A DNA stretch of 64,000 bases from Cohnella sp. CFH 77786 (GCF_019400745.1 NZ_WJIB01000008.1:186001-250000); one strand, 5' to 3'; counted from the first letter of the stretch, positions 26,761 to 34,945 are shown. A program made the numbers and translations. Notes: a model not told the origin generated them from the letters alone.

Positions 26761-26846
26761 GCACAGCACATCCTTTGCTTACTGGGTTCGGAAAGCGGTC
26801 CGTCACCCCACCGCATGGCGTGCATGGAGTGACGGACCGGGTGCGC

Positions 26847-28427
26847 TTACTTATTCGCGTCGTATGCGGCTTGGTCGATGTCGACGATTTTGCTGTAGCC
26901 TTGGGCGTCGGCTTCCTTGAGGAACGCATCCCACTCGGATATCGGCCGTTTGCCGGTGATGAACTTCACCAGGTTAGAGTCGATCATCGGCTGCACGTTC
27001 GCGACGAGCCCGGATCTTTCTTTGAGCTGGTCCGTCGAATATTTCAGGGCCGGCATGACTTCCGCGTATTTCGTGAAGAAATCTTTGGCGAACGACTTGG
27101 TCAGATCGTCCATCCATTGATAGTAAGCTTCGTCGTTGGAAGGAGCCGGGAAGGTCAGACGGTCCTGCAGGAAATTCCACACCGGCGTGCCGAGCGGCTT
27201 ATTGCCTTCTTCCTCGAATTTGACGAGGTATTCCTTCTCGCCGCCTTCGTTCTTGTAGGACTGGCCTTCCACGCCGTAATCCATCAAGGTGCGGCCTTCA
27301 TCGGAGAACACGTAATCCATGAACTTGATGATGGCTTCCGCCTTTTTCTCCGAAGCCGCGTTGATGACGAACACGCGGTCATTCCGGAAGCGCGGCTGGT
27401 AAGCCGAGACTTTCGGGGCGTTGCCTTGCTGATCCTTCAGCGCGTCCATGACCTTAATGCTGTACTTCGGATCGTTTTTCGGTCCGCCATTGTTCATGAA
27501 CCAGGAAGGGCGGGTAAAGAAGTCGTACGAAATGGCGCCTTTGCCGGTCAGCATCTTCGTTTGCCAGGTTTCTTCCGTTTGCGTGCCGTATATCCATTCC
27601 GGATCGATGAGCTTCTCCGTGAACAGCGTGTTGTACCATTCCACCAGCTGCTTGAAGCCGGGCGCTTTCAGGTCGTAGCCCAGGCCGTTGTTATAGATCC
27701 CGTGCACCTTGCCGCTGTCGTCGATGAAATCCTTCGCTTGGAACGACTCGGTGAACTTGATGTATCCGTCGCGGCCTGTGAACGGGTAGAAGTCCGCGGC
27801 GGGGTAAGCGGCTTTGAGTTTTTTCAGGACATCGGTAAACTCCTGGATCGTGGTCGGGTTGCTCGCAATGCCCGCCCTCTCGAAGAAATCCGCCCGGTAG
27901 AACGGAACCGGCGTGATGACGGGATATTGCTGCGGAAGTCCGTAAATGTTGCCGTCGGACGCGGTGATCATTTTTTTGTAATCCGGGTTGGCATCGATGA
28001 ATTTCTTGATGTTCGGAGCGTTCTTCTCGATCAGGTCCTTGAGGTTAAGGAACAGCCCCTGAGAACCGTAAACCTCCGCTTGCGAGAGCGTGACGATCGC
28101 CGAATCCGGCAGGTCGTTGGACATCAGCTTCGTTTCCAGGCTTTTGTAGTACTGGTCGTCGTCTTCTCCGCCGTTCACCAGCTCGATGTCCGCGTTCGTG
28201 TTTTTCAGCAGCTCCGGATACCATTTCAGGTCCTTCAGCCAGTTGATGTATTTGCCGGCCAACAAATAGGAGAACTGCACCTTCTCGCCGCTGCCTCCTC
28301 CGCTTCCGGATGCGGAAGCCGAAGGGCTGGCGGACGATTCGTCCGAACCCGATTTGTTGCACGCCGATAAAATCAACATTGCCGCAAGCACGACCATCAA
28401 GATTGACCCTTTTTTCTTTGCCTGCAT
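26847..28427 (-). CDS. ABC transporter substrate-binding lipoprotein (LplA type)
   Basis: 526 residues; the ATG at 28427 has GGGAAGGGG upstream. Lipobox LILSACNKS (Cys about 23), a Ser-rich tether, then a large cluster binding protein of the LplA/YtcQ group (about 500 residues). Recognisable are VQFSYLLAGKYINWLKDL, then NIYGLPQQYPVITPVPFYRADF and WMDDLTKSFAKDFFTKY. It is first in the operon binding protein-LplB-LplC-kinase-PdxA2-DapA-sialidase-TerC and likely binds the sugar-acid substrate or its conjugate. A strong promoter and two copies of a TGTTT-N5-TGMAAC motif lie around its leader. Confidence 0.87.
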   Translation of the reverse strand: MQAKKKGSILMVVLAAMLILSACNKSGSDESSASPSASASGSGGGSGEKVQFSYLLAGKYINWLKDLKWYPELLKNTNADIELVNGGEDDDQYYKSLETKLMSNDLPDSAIVTLSQAEVYGSQGLFLNLKDLIEKNAPNIKKFIDANPDYKKMITASDGNIYGLPQQYPVITPVPFYRADFFERAGIASNPTTIQEFTDVLKKLKAAYPAADFYPFTGRDGYIKFTESFQAKDFIDDSGKVHGIYNNGLGYDLKAPGFKQLVEWYNTLFTEKLIDPEWIYGTQTEETWQTKMLTGKGAISYDFFTRPSWFMNNGGPKNDPKYSIKVMDALKDQQGNAPKVSAYQPRFRNDRVFVINAASEKKAEAIIKFMDYVFSDEGRTLMDYGVEGQSYKNEGGEKEYLVKFEEEGNKPLGTPVWNFLQDRLTFPAPSNDEAYYQWMDDLTKSFAKDFFTKYAEVMPALKYSTDQLKERSGLVANVQPMIDSNLVKFITGKRPISEWDAFLKEADAQGYSKIVDIDQAAYDANK

Positions 28428-28474
28428 CCGAATTTCCCCTTCCCAGAGGTGAAAATGTGAGCCCTTTTCCGTTC

Positions 28475-28490
28475 GTTGCATTTTGAAACA
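28475..28490. promoter_or_regulatory. Putative PrpR-like regulator site 1 (leader of the LplA gene)
   Basis: On the minus strand TGTTTCAAAATGCAAC, an imperfect inverted repeat TGTTT-N5-TGCAAC. It is nearly identical to the sites at 28607 and 32718. It lies downstream of the predicted start of transcription. Confidence 0.55.
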
Positions 28491-28543
28491 TAATTTGCAG
28501 ACTCAAGAAAGCATCGCCGGTTTGTATCCGCTTTCTTAATTTT

Positions 28544-28571
28544 ATTATAGCGGAGATATTCGTTTTTGCAA
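28544..28571 (-). promoter_or_regulatory. SigA-type promoter of the sugar-acid operon
   Basis: Minus strand TTGCAA (28571-28566), 16-base spacer, TATAAT (28549-28544). A half-site TGTTGCAAA overlaps the -35. Perfect -10 and near-consensus -35 make this one of the clearest promoters in the window. Confidence 0.75.
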
Positions 28572-28606
28572 CATATTTTTTGTATATCGTGAATTAATGG
28601 ATTATT

Positions 28607-28622
28607 GTTGCATTTTTAAACA
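28607..28622. promoter_or_regulatory. Putative PrpR-like regulator site 2
   Basis: On the minus strand TGTTTAAAAATGCAAC, matching site 1 at 14 of 16 bases or better. It is centred roughly 45 bases upstream of the -35, a usual activator position. Confidence 0.55.
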
Positions 28623-28739
28623 TTTATACGTCGGAAATGTTGCAGGTTCATGCGTTTCTTTCTTCGTTTTTTGGGGCAGTTGTCAGCGGGGGAAATGTAA
28701 GATCCATTCCGCATCCGATTCCATTCACTCTCCGCTATC

Positions 28740-28990
28740 CCGTTCTCTCAGGATCGTGTCGGGTACCACAACCCCTTCGCTCAGGCGATGCCAAGTCTTC
28801 TTCGGTATCCCCTTCTCTCGGAGATGCTAAGCACCTTTCAACCCGCTAACCACTCGTTCTCTCAGGGATGTACCGTCTTCATCGCGGTATCCCCTTCTCT
28901 CGGAGATGCTAAGCACCTTTCAACCCGCTAACCACTCGTTCTCTCAGGGATGTACCGTCTTCATCGCGGTATCCCCTTCTCTCAGGCGAT
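28740..28990. repeat. Tandem repeat of 82-83 bp made of two diverged ~41-bp halves
   Basis: GGTATCCCCTTCTCTCGGAG recurs at 28804 and 28886, and GGTATCCCCTTCTCTC again at 28969. Within the unit, CCCCTTCTCTCGGAGATGC and CCACTCGTTCTCTCAGGGATG are diverged copies of one another about 41 bases apart, with further degenerate copies from about 28740. This family departs from the 51-bp rule. Confidence 0.8.
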
Positions 28991-29020
28991 CTTCGCTCCT
29001 TGATCCACGGGTTGAACGAT

Positions 29021-29146
29021 GAGCTAAAATGCATTTAAATTTCTAATTTTCCTCTTTATTCGGGCTTCTAAGAACCAAAATACATTTCATCTTTTGATAT
29101 TCGATTCAAAAGTCGTTTTTTCTCCTCCCCAATTGCACTTTGGCTA
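29021..29146. repeat. Element C second copy: AT-rich units 51 bp apart plus inverted unit
   Basis: GAGCTAAAATGCATTTAAAT at 29021 and GAACCAAAATACATTTC near 29072 are 51 bases apart. An inverted partner TTGCACTTTGGCTAG follows at about 29132-29146. The same motif and the same direct-direct-inverted order occur at 12549-12733. Confidence 0.7.
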
Positions 29147-29192
29147 GCCCTATTTCATCCTTCTGAGGGTGACGCTACCCGCTGCATCGTTG

Positions 29193-29320
29193 TCTGTATG
29201 AAATTTCGAACAGAATGATGGGGATTCTTGGCGATAGAGTATATTCTGTATGATTTTTCGTATAGATTTATCGAATTTACTGCGTCCGGTAATTTTCTAT
29301 ATGAAATTTCATACAGAATC
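29193..29320. repeat. Three palindromic units spaced 51-52 bp
   Basis: TCTGTATGAAATTTCGAACA (29193), TCTGTATGATTTTTCGTATA (29245) and TCTATATGAAATTTCATACA (29296) are 52 and 51 bases apart. The consensus TGTATGAAATTTCATACA is a perfect palindrome. Sequence between the units is not conserved. Confidence 0.75.
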
Positions 29321-29527
29321 GTAGTGCCTGATCATGGTAAGAGTTCCATGACGTGACGTTTCCCGAGGCTGGGGCTGTGGGGACGGAATTGGCCGACAGA
29401 ATCTTGCCTTTCGAGCCAGAATGTAGTGCTGACGAAGGAACTGGCGGAAGTCGAGTTGCCGAATCTAGATGGGAGATCAATCCGATAGCGGTTGACTTGC
29501 TGTTGTATGCGAATGGGTCAACCGCAT

Positions 29528-29563
29528 AAAAAAAAAAAAAAAAGCGCGACCTCGCGGTCGCGC
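29528..29563 (-). terminator. Terminator of the PrpR-like regulator gene
   Basis: Minus strand: GCGCGACC/GGTCGCGC, an 8-bp stem with a 4-base loop (29544-29563), followed by a run of 16 T. Confidence 0.92.
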
Positions 29564-29575
29564 GCAACGACGGAA

Positions 29576-31366
29576 TCATTCCTCCCCCTTGACCTTGCGC
29601 CAAAGGGTCGTCCGGTTAATCTTCAGCCTTTTGGCCGCCTTCGACTGGTTCATGTCTTCCTCTTCCAGCACGTAGCGGATAATGTCCCTCTCGATCGCCT
29701 CCAAGGATTGATTAAGATCGATCGCCGGCATGCGGTCAGCGACGTACGGAGCTTTACGGAGCAGCCGATTCGCCGCGGCTTCCGCGTCCGTACGCTCGAT
29801 GTATTCCCCTTGCGCCTCGAGGACGCACACATCGATCGTGTCCCGAAGCTCGACGAGGTTGCCTTTCCAGCTTTTCTTGCGCAGAAGCTCCCAAACGTCC
29901 GGACGGAGCCCCACGATCTGTTTCCCGTATTTCTCGTTCAGAACGGCCAGGAATGCACGGACCAGTTCTTCCAGCTCGTCCAGCCTCTCGCGAAGCGGAA
30001 GCAGCTCGATCGCCTCGCCCCCGAGCCATTCCAGCACCTTAGGATCCAGGCGGGATTCGCCCTTCAACCGTCCCGGATGCTCTTCGAACGAGAAGACGAC
30101 GCGGCAACCCCCGCCCTTGATGATGTCCGCGAGTTTTCTCTGCTGCGCCCCCGTGAACTTCTCGAGTCCCCGCACGTGGATCAAGACATCGCGTTTCGCT
30201 TTGCCGATCAGGCGGCACAGCCGCCGATAAGCCGGCTCTTCTCCCGACCTCGCCTCCAGTTCGAGAAGGCGATTATCCTTGTTCAGCATCATGGCCAGCG
30301 CGCCCGCAAAAATCCGTTTTCCCGTCCCCTGTTCTCCATGGAGCGTGACCGGCCGCCCGCTTTCCAGCTCTTGTTTCGCCTGGCGCAACGCCCGATCCAT
30401 ACTTCCCGTTAAATGCAGGAACGAAGGGAACGATTCCAAATCCCGATAAGGATACACGGCGCGAATTCCGGACTCCCGTTCATCCGATGGGGCAAGCGAC
30501 AGCCAATAGTATTCGGAGCCTTCTCCGTCCATAAGCAGCGATGCCGTCAACGTCTGACGCTGCGCAGGCTCATAGACGTGCAAAGGACCATTCTCGCGGA
30601 TGTCGGACGCCATTCCTTCCAACAATTCGGCCAAGAATCTTCCGCTCTCCACTCGGTTGGGCGATGCCGCATGAACCGGCGTGCCTTCCCAAATCGAATG
30701 GATTCCCTGCGTGGCGAACAGAACGTTCAACGACGCATCCAGAACGGCCGCTTCCCGACCGCTCTCCCGAATCAGCCGTTCGTAAATCCGGTTCAACATT
30801 TTGTGCTTTTCCAAGGAGCGGCAGATCAATTCCGCGGTCCGGAACGCTTCCGCCACCGACTCGCGGCCGGACGTGATCAGCACTCCTTGCATGCCAAGCT
30901 CGCCTGCGAATCGGACCGTCACCGTGTCTCCGACGATGACCTGAACCCCTTCCCGCTTAGCGGCGGCTAGCGCCTCGCCGACTTCGTTCTCGTCGTCGAT
31001 GACCGTATATTGAAAGTCGTAATCCAGCAAATTCGATACGGAAACGAAGCTTTGGATGACATTGGGAAACCCGACCAACCGAATCTTGGCTTGATACTCC
31101 TTCATGAGAGTGAGCATCCGGAGCACGTCGAAGCCGGATACCTGGATCTCCACGACGGGAACTTCCGAATGCTGCGCCAACAGCCTCGCCGTTCCCCCCC
31201 GGCTGATGATGACGTCGTAGCCCTCCCTGCCGATCGATTCGACTAGACCGAGACTCTCCTTCATGTCCGCGATCACGACCGTAATATCGAACTGGCGGTA
31301 TTGGGCCGTCATTTGCCTGATCAACTCTCCGAGCCCCGTATAGGGAGCCACGACAAGAACCTTCAT
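29576..31366 (-). CDS. PrpR-type transcriptional regulator lacking the sigma-54 contact motif
   Basis: 596 residues from ATG 31366 (GGAGG upstream). Domains: PrpR N-terminal effector domain (about 1-170, with VVAPYTGLGELIRQM, then ISRGGTARLLAQHSEVPVVE and VGDTVTVRFAGELGMQGVLI); a PAS-like segment (about 195-310); a degenerate AAA+ domain with Walker A HGEQGTGKR (about 345); and a C-terminal Fis-type HTH (MNQSKAAKRLKINRTTLWRKV). No GAFTGA loop is visible, so it should act without sigma-54. PrpR-like regulators commonly sit beside DUF1537/PdxA clusters, and the shared TGTTT-N5-TGMAAC motif in front of the LplA and ADH genes is its probable binding site. Confidence 0.85.
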   Translation of the reverse strand: MKVLVVAPYTGLGELIRQMTAQYRQFDITVVIADMKESLGLVESIGREGYDVIISRGGTARLLAQHSEVPVVEIQVSGFDVLRMLTLMKEYQAKIRLVGFPNVIQSFVSVSNLLDYDFQYTVIDDENEVGEALAAAKREGVQVIVGDTVTVRFAGELGMQGVLITSGRESVAEAFRTAELICRSLEKHKMLNRIYERLIRESGREAAVLDASLNVLFATQGIHSIWEGTPVHAASPNRVESGRFLAELLEGMASDIRENGPLHVYEPAQRQTLTASLLMDGEGSEYYWLSLAPSDERESGIRAVYPYRDLESFPSFLHLTGSMDRALRQAKQELESGRPVTLHGEQGTGKRIFAGALAMMLNKDNRLLELEARSGEEPAYRRLCRLIGKAKRDVLIHVRGLEKFTGAQQRKLADIIKGGGCRVVFSFEEHPGRLKGESRLDPKVLEWLGGEAIELLPLRERLDELEELVRAFLAVLNEKYGKQIVGLRPDVWELLRKKSWKGNLVELRDTIDVCVLEAQGEYIERTDAEAAANRLLRKAPYVADRMPAIDLNQSLEAIERDIIRYVLEEEDMNQSKAAKRLKINRTTLWRKVKGEE

Positions 31367-31402
31367 CACCGTTTCCGATCCTCCGATCGCGTTCATCCTC
31401 CC

Positions 31403-31408
31403 ATTATA
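31403..31408 (-). promoter_or_regulatory. -10 box of the PrpR-like regulator gene
   Basis: TATAAT on the minus strand about 35 bases before the chosen start; the -35 region (TTTCTG) is weak. Confidence 0.45.
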
Positions 31409-31450
31409 CCGGATTCCGTCCGGCGCAGAAATGAATGCCGGAAAATCGCT

Positions 31451-31535
31451 CACGAAAGCCGTTTACCGGATTCGTTTGGAAAAGGTATTGCGAATGTCTA
31501 TCACGAAAACCGTTTACCGGATTTGTTTCGAAAAG
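31451..31535. repeat. Two partial copies of a 51-bp repeat after the ADH stop
   Basis: CACGAAAGCCGTTTACCGGA begins at 31451 and CACGAAAACCGTTTACCGGA at 31502, exactly 51 bases apart; similarity extends about 34 bases in each (through TTCGTTTGGAAAAG / TTTGTTTCGAAAAG). It fills the space between the ADH stop and the regulator promoter. Confidence 0.8.
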
Positions 31536-31536
31536 A

Positions 31537-32697
31537 CTACGGAAGCAGCTTTCGGTAAACCGCTTCGACATCCCCGGCGGCCATCGGTTTCGGATTGTTT
31601 TGCATGAGCCTCGTCACCTTGAGGGCCGCTTGCGCAAGAGCGGGCACATTCCGCCCCTCGACCCCGAAAACGCGCAGGTCCTGAGGGATGTCCAGCGCGA
31701 CCGTCCACTCCTTTATTTTCTGAATGACGCCTTCCGCGTTCTGCAGCGAACCTCCGAGCCCCATCGCGACGGCAACGCGCTTGAGACGCCCTCTGACCGC
31801 GCTTTCGTTGAACTCCATCACATGGGGCAACAGCATCGAATTGGCTACCCCGTGCGGTATATTGAACTTGCCGCCAAGCGGGTAAGCCAAGGCGTGGACG
31901 GCAGCCGTTCCGGAGCCGGTAAGCGCCATGCCTCCGTACATCGAGCCCAGCAGCATCTGCTCCCTCGCCGCAAGATCGCTCCCCTCCCGATAAACCTGGA
32001 CGATATTCCGGGAAATCAAGCGGATCGACTCCAGGGCGAACATGTCGCTGATCGGATTCGCTTTGACCGAAATATAGGACTCGATGGCATGGGTAAAAGC
32101 ATCCATGCCCGTGGCCGCGGTATGCGCCTGGGGCAGCTCCATCGTGAGACAAGGATCGAGCACGACCAAACGGGGCAGCAGGTGGCGGCTCACGACACCG
32201 ATTTTCAGCTCTTCCTCCGGCAACGTGACGATCGCGTTCGGCGTCACTTCGGAACCGGTCCCGGCCGTCGAAGGGATAAGCACCGCGGGAATCCCCGGCC
32301 TCTCGACATTGTCGATGCCCAGCATCTCCTCGACCTGCCGATCGTTCGTCCGCAGCACGGAGATCAATTTGGTCACGTCCAGTACGCTGCCTCCTCCGAT
32401 GCCGACGATCAAATCGAACGACTCTTCCGACAACCTTGCGCACAACTCGCGGATATGGCCCGCCGTCGGCTCGGGCATGACATCCTGGATGATGGAGCAG
32501 GAAATCTCCTTCTGTTCCAGCTGGCGGACGACTTCGTCCGCGAACCCTTGCCGGACCATGGATCTCTGGGCGACGACGAGGGCGGAACGGAAGGACCCGG
32601 CGAGATCCAGATGGGCGCCGAGCTGCCCAAGGGAGCCGGGCCCGGCGACGATTTGCGGCGCCGTTTGGAAGCGGTAAAGGTTTGGGGACAACGTCAT
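31537..32697 (-). CDS. Iron-containing alcohol dehydrogenase
   Basis: 386 residues, group III Fe-ADH. The NAD-binding Rossmann-like part has VGIGGGSVLDVTKLI (about 95) and STAGTGSEVTPNAIV (about 145). Metal ligands lie in the His-rich stretch AHTAATGMDAFTHAIESYIS (about 200) and in NIPHGVANSMLLPHV (about 275). It would interconvert an aldehyde or ketone and an alcohol or 2-hydroxyacid. It sits upstream of the PrpR-like regulator and shares the TGTTT-N5-TGMAAC motif with the sugar-acid operon, so a role in the same pathway is likely. GAGGAGG precedes the ATG. Confidence 0.88.
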   Translation of the reverse strand: MTLSPNLYRFQTAPQIVAGPGSLGQLGAHLDLAGSFRSALVVAQRSMVRQGFADEVVRQLEQKEISCSIIQDVMPEPTAGHIRELCARLSEESFDLIVGIGGGSVLDVTKLISVLRTNDRQVEEMLGIDNVERPGIPAVLIPSTAGTGSEVTPNAIVTLPEEELKIGVVSRHLLPRLVVLDPCLTMELPQAHTAATGMDAFTHAIESYISVKANPISDMFALESIRLISRNIVQVYREGSDLAAREQMLLGSMYGGMALTGSGTAAVHALAYPLGGKFNIPHGVANSMLLPHVMEFNESAVRGRLKRVAVAMGLGGSLQNAEGVIQKIKEWTVALDIPQDLRVFGVEGRNVPALAQAALKVTRLMQNNPKPMAAGDVEAVYRKLLP

Positions 32698-32717
32698 GAA
32701 GGCTGCTCCTCCTCAAT

Positions 32718-32734
32718 TGTTTCAGTTTTAAACA
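32718..32734. promoter_or_regulatory. Putative PrpR-like regulator site upstream of the ADH gene
   Basis: On the minus strand TGTTTAAAACTGAAACA, inverted-repeat arms TGTTT/AAACA. It shares TGTTT-N5-TG(A/C)AAC with both sites in front of the LplA gene and sits 20 bases before the ADH start, next to a TTGACA (32745-32740). Confidence 0.55.
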
Positions 32735-32830
32735 AACTGTGTCAATGTTATTAAAATACGTTATATAATATTGTTATATTAAACAATTAAATTCCGTGTC
32801 AATATAATGACGAAAAAACTGATTTATTTC

Positions 32831-32843
32831 GAAACAGTGTTTC
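32831..32843. promoter_or_regulatory. Palindrome GAAACA-G-TGTTTC upstream of the ADH gene
   Basis: Perfect 13-bp palindrome GAAACAGTGTTTC, carrying the same GAAACA/TGTTTC half-sites as the neighbouring putative regulator site but in the opposite arm order. Confidence 0.45.
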
Positions 32844-32894
32844 AAGGATTAACTTATTCTCCGCTCTTGGATGGTTCCCTACCTGCCAAGCACT

Positions 32895-33205
32895 CCTGCC
32901 ACGGTAAGACTGTATGGCGAGCTTAACTCCGCCAACCCACCGCTCGCACGACACGTTAAGCCCGTACGGCGAGCTTAACTCCGCCAACCCACCCCTCAAA
33001 CGACACGTTAAGCCCGTACGGCGAGCTTAACTCCGCCAACCACCGCTCACACGACACGTTAAGCCCGTACCGCGAGCTTAACTCCGTCGACCCACCCCTC
33101 ACACGACACGTTAAGCCCGTACGGCGAGCTTAACTCCGCCAACCACCGCTCACACGACACGTTAAGCCCGTACCGCGAGCTTAACTCCGCCAACCACCGC
33201 ACAAC
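32895..33205. repeat. Tandem array E: six units of 51-52 bp
   Basis: GAGCTTAACTCCG recurs at about 32921, 32973, 33025, 33076, 33128 and 33179 (steps 52, 52, 51, 52, 51). Each unit contains TTAAGC and GCTTAA 11 bases apart, a potential hairpin enclosing CCGTACGG, itself palindromic. GTACGGCG and GTACCGCG variants alternate, suggesting later growth by two-unit blocks. It is unrelated in sequence to the other arrays. Confidence 0.92.
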
Positions 33206-33247
33206 CTTTCACCCTATACCCTTCACTCCGACGCACCCGCCAACCAC

Positions 33248-33287
33248 AAAAAAAAAAACAGCCCCCGGGATGACTCCCGAAAGGCTG
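33248..33287 (-). terminator. Terminator of pgi
   Basis: Minus strand nested stem CAGCC...CGGGA-gtca-TCCCG...GGCTG followed by eleven T. It lies just downstream of the pgi stop. Confidence 0.88.
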
Positions 33288-33308
33288 CTCGCGAATGCGG
33301 GCCCCGGA

Positions 33309-34658
33309 TTACAGGCGGGCTTCCAGCGCTTTCTTCTGTTCTTCGAAGCCCGGTTTGCCGAGCAGCGCGAACATGTTTTTCTTGTAGGCTTCGACGCCCG
33401 GCTGGTCGAACGGGTTGACGCCGAGCAGGTAGCCGCTCACTCCGCAGGCGATTTCGAAGAAATACACCATAAAGCCGAACGTGTAGGACGACATGTCCGG
33501 CAGATGGACGATCAGGTTCGGCACGTTGCCGTCCGTATGCGCCAGGAGCGTTCCTTCGAACGCTTTTTTGTTCACGAAATCGAGGGTTTTGCCGGACAGG
33601 AAGTTCAGCCCGTCCAGATCCTCCGAATCAGGCTGGATCGTGATTTGCTCCGACACTTCCCCGACCTGGAGCACCGTTTCGAAAATGATCCGGTTGCCTT
33701 CCTGGATAAACTGCCCCATCGAGTGCAGATCCGTCGAGAAGTCCACGGACGCCGGATAAATCCCTTTGTAGTCTTTCCCTTCGCTCTCGCCGTACAGCTG
33801 TTTCCACCATTCGGACACGAAGTGAAGGCCCGGCTCGTAGTTCACGAGGATTTCGACGGTTTTGCCTTTCCGGTACAGGGCGTTGCGCACGGCCGCGTAC
33901 TGGTATGCCTGGTTCTCGCTCAGGTTCGGATTGTTATACTGTACCGATGCGTCGCGCGCGCCTTGCATCATCGCGTCGATGTCGATGCCGGCCGAAGCGA
34001 TCGGCAGCAGGCCCACCGCCGTCAGGACGGAGTAACGGCCGCCTACGTCGTCCGGAATGACGAACGATTCGTAGCCTTCCGCGGTCGCCAGGTTCTTGAG
34101 CGCTCCGCGCGCTTTGTCCGTCGTGGCGTAGATGCGCTTGCGGGCTTCTTCCTTGCCGTATTTCTTCTCCAGGGCATCGCGGAAAATCCGGAAAGCGATC
34201 GCCGGTTCGGTCGTCGTGCCGGATTTGGAGATGACGTTGATCGACCAGTTTTTGCCCTCCAGCACCTGCAGCAGGTGGGTGACGTATGTAGAGCTGATGT
34301 TGTTGCCGGCGAAGAAAATTTGCGGAGCTTTGCGCTGTTCCTTGGACAGCGTGTTATAGAAGGAATGCTGGAGCATCTCGATGGCTGCACGGGCGCCGAG
34401 GTACGAGCCGCCGATGCCGATAACGACAAGTGCATCGGAATCGGAACGGATTTTGTCCGCCGCCTTCTTGATCCGCGAGAACTCTTCCTTGTCGTAGTCG
34501 CTCGGCAGGTTGATCCAGCCGAGGTAGTCGGAACCCGCGCCGGTTCCGTTATGCAATTGCTCGTGCGCCAGCTTCACCGCCGGCGCCAGGTTGTCGATCT
34601 CGTGCTGGCCCACGAATTGCAATGCTTTGGAATAGTCGAAACGAATGCTCTTGCTCAC
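33309..34658 (-). CDS. pgi: Glucose-6-phosphate isomerase
   Basis: 449 residues, the normal size for the Bacillus-type enzyme, from a GTG at 34658 with GAGGGGG 9 bases upstream. It interconverts glucose-6-phosphate and fructose-6-phosphate in glycolysis. Visible motifs are [19 protein letters not shown] (about 77), [19 protein letters not shown] (about 140, phosphate binding), and the C-terminal [18 protein letters not shown] with the catalytic Lys region. Monocistronic with its own promoter and terminator. Confidence 0.95.
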   Translation of the reverse strand: MSKSIRFDYSKALQFVGQHEIDNLAPAVKLAHEQLHNGTGAGSDYLGWINLPSDYDKEEFSRIKKAADKIRSDSDALVVIGIGGSYLGARAAIEMLQHSFYNTLSKEQRKAPQIFFAGNNISSTYVTHLLQVLEGKNWSINVISKSGTTTEPAIAFRIFRDALEKKYGKEEARKRIYATTDKARGALKNLATAEGYESFVIPDDVGGRYSVLTAVGLLPIASAGIDIDAMMQGARDASVQYNNPNLSENQAYQYAAVRNALYRKGKTVEILVNYEPGLHFVSEWWKQLYGESEGKDYKGIYPASVDFSTDLHSMGQFIQEGNRIIFETVLQVGEVSEQITIQPDSEDLDGLNFLSGKTLDFVNKKAFEGTLLAHTDGNVPNLIVHLPDMSSYTFGFMVYFFEIACGVSGYLLGVNPFDQPGVEAYKKNMFALLGKPGFEEQKKALEARL

Positions 34659-34700
34659 TGCTTGAATCCCCCTCATGTTCTCCTGGTCAAATTTCTTTTT

Positions 34701-34729
34701 AGCATACTCAAAATTCCCCTTCGGCACAA
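34701..34729 (-). promoter_or_regulatory. Candidate pgi promoter
   Basis: Minus strand TTGTGC, 17-base spacer, TATGCT, about 43 bases before the pgi start codon. Confidence 0.5.
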
Positions 34730-34895
34730 GCGCGCCTCTCTGCGTGTTGAGGAGCGCGCGTTCGGGCCAATGCCAAGTGATGACGAAAGTATCCAAAACC
34801 GTTTTTCTGGGCCGGCTCATTCTTTGTCGAAAAGTTCCAAACCGGATCCTCCTGCAAAACCGGATCATCCTACAAAAAAAATCTGCCTTTTGCAC

Positions 34896-34925
34896 AAAAA
34901 TCCGCTCTCCCTTGTGGAAAGCGGA
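34896..34925 (-). terminator. Terminator of the DinB-family gene
   Basis: Minus strand stem TCCGCT/AGCGGA (34920-34925 with 34901-34906) with a 13-base loop and five T. It follows the DinB-like gene stop. Confidence 0.7.
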
Positions 34926-34945
34926 CTTCACCGTCTGTCAGCCGT

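Noticed and set aside
28740..29320. Riboswitch or T-box leader upstream of the LplA-type gene
   Set aside because: The region is made of repeat families, lies upstream of the clear promoter at 28544-28571, and shows no conserved riboswitch core.
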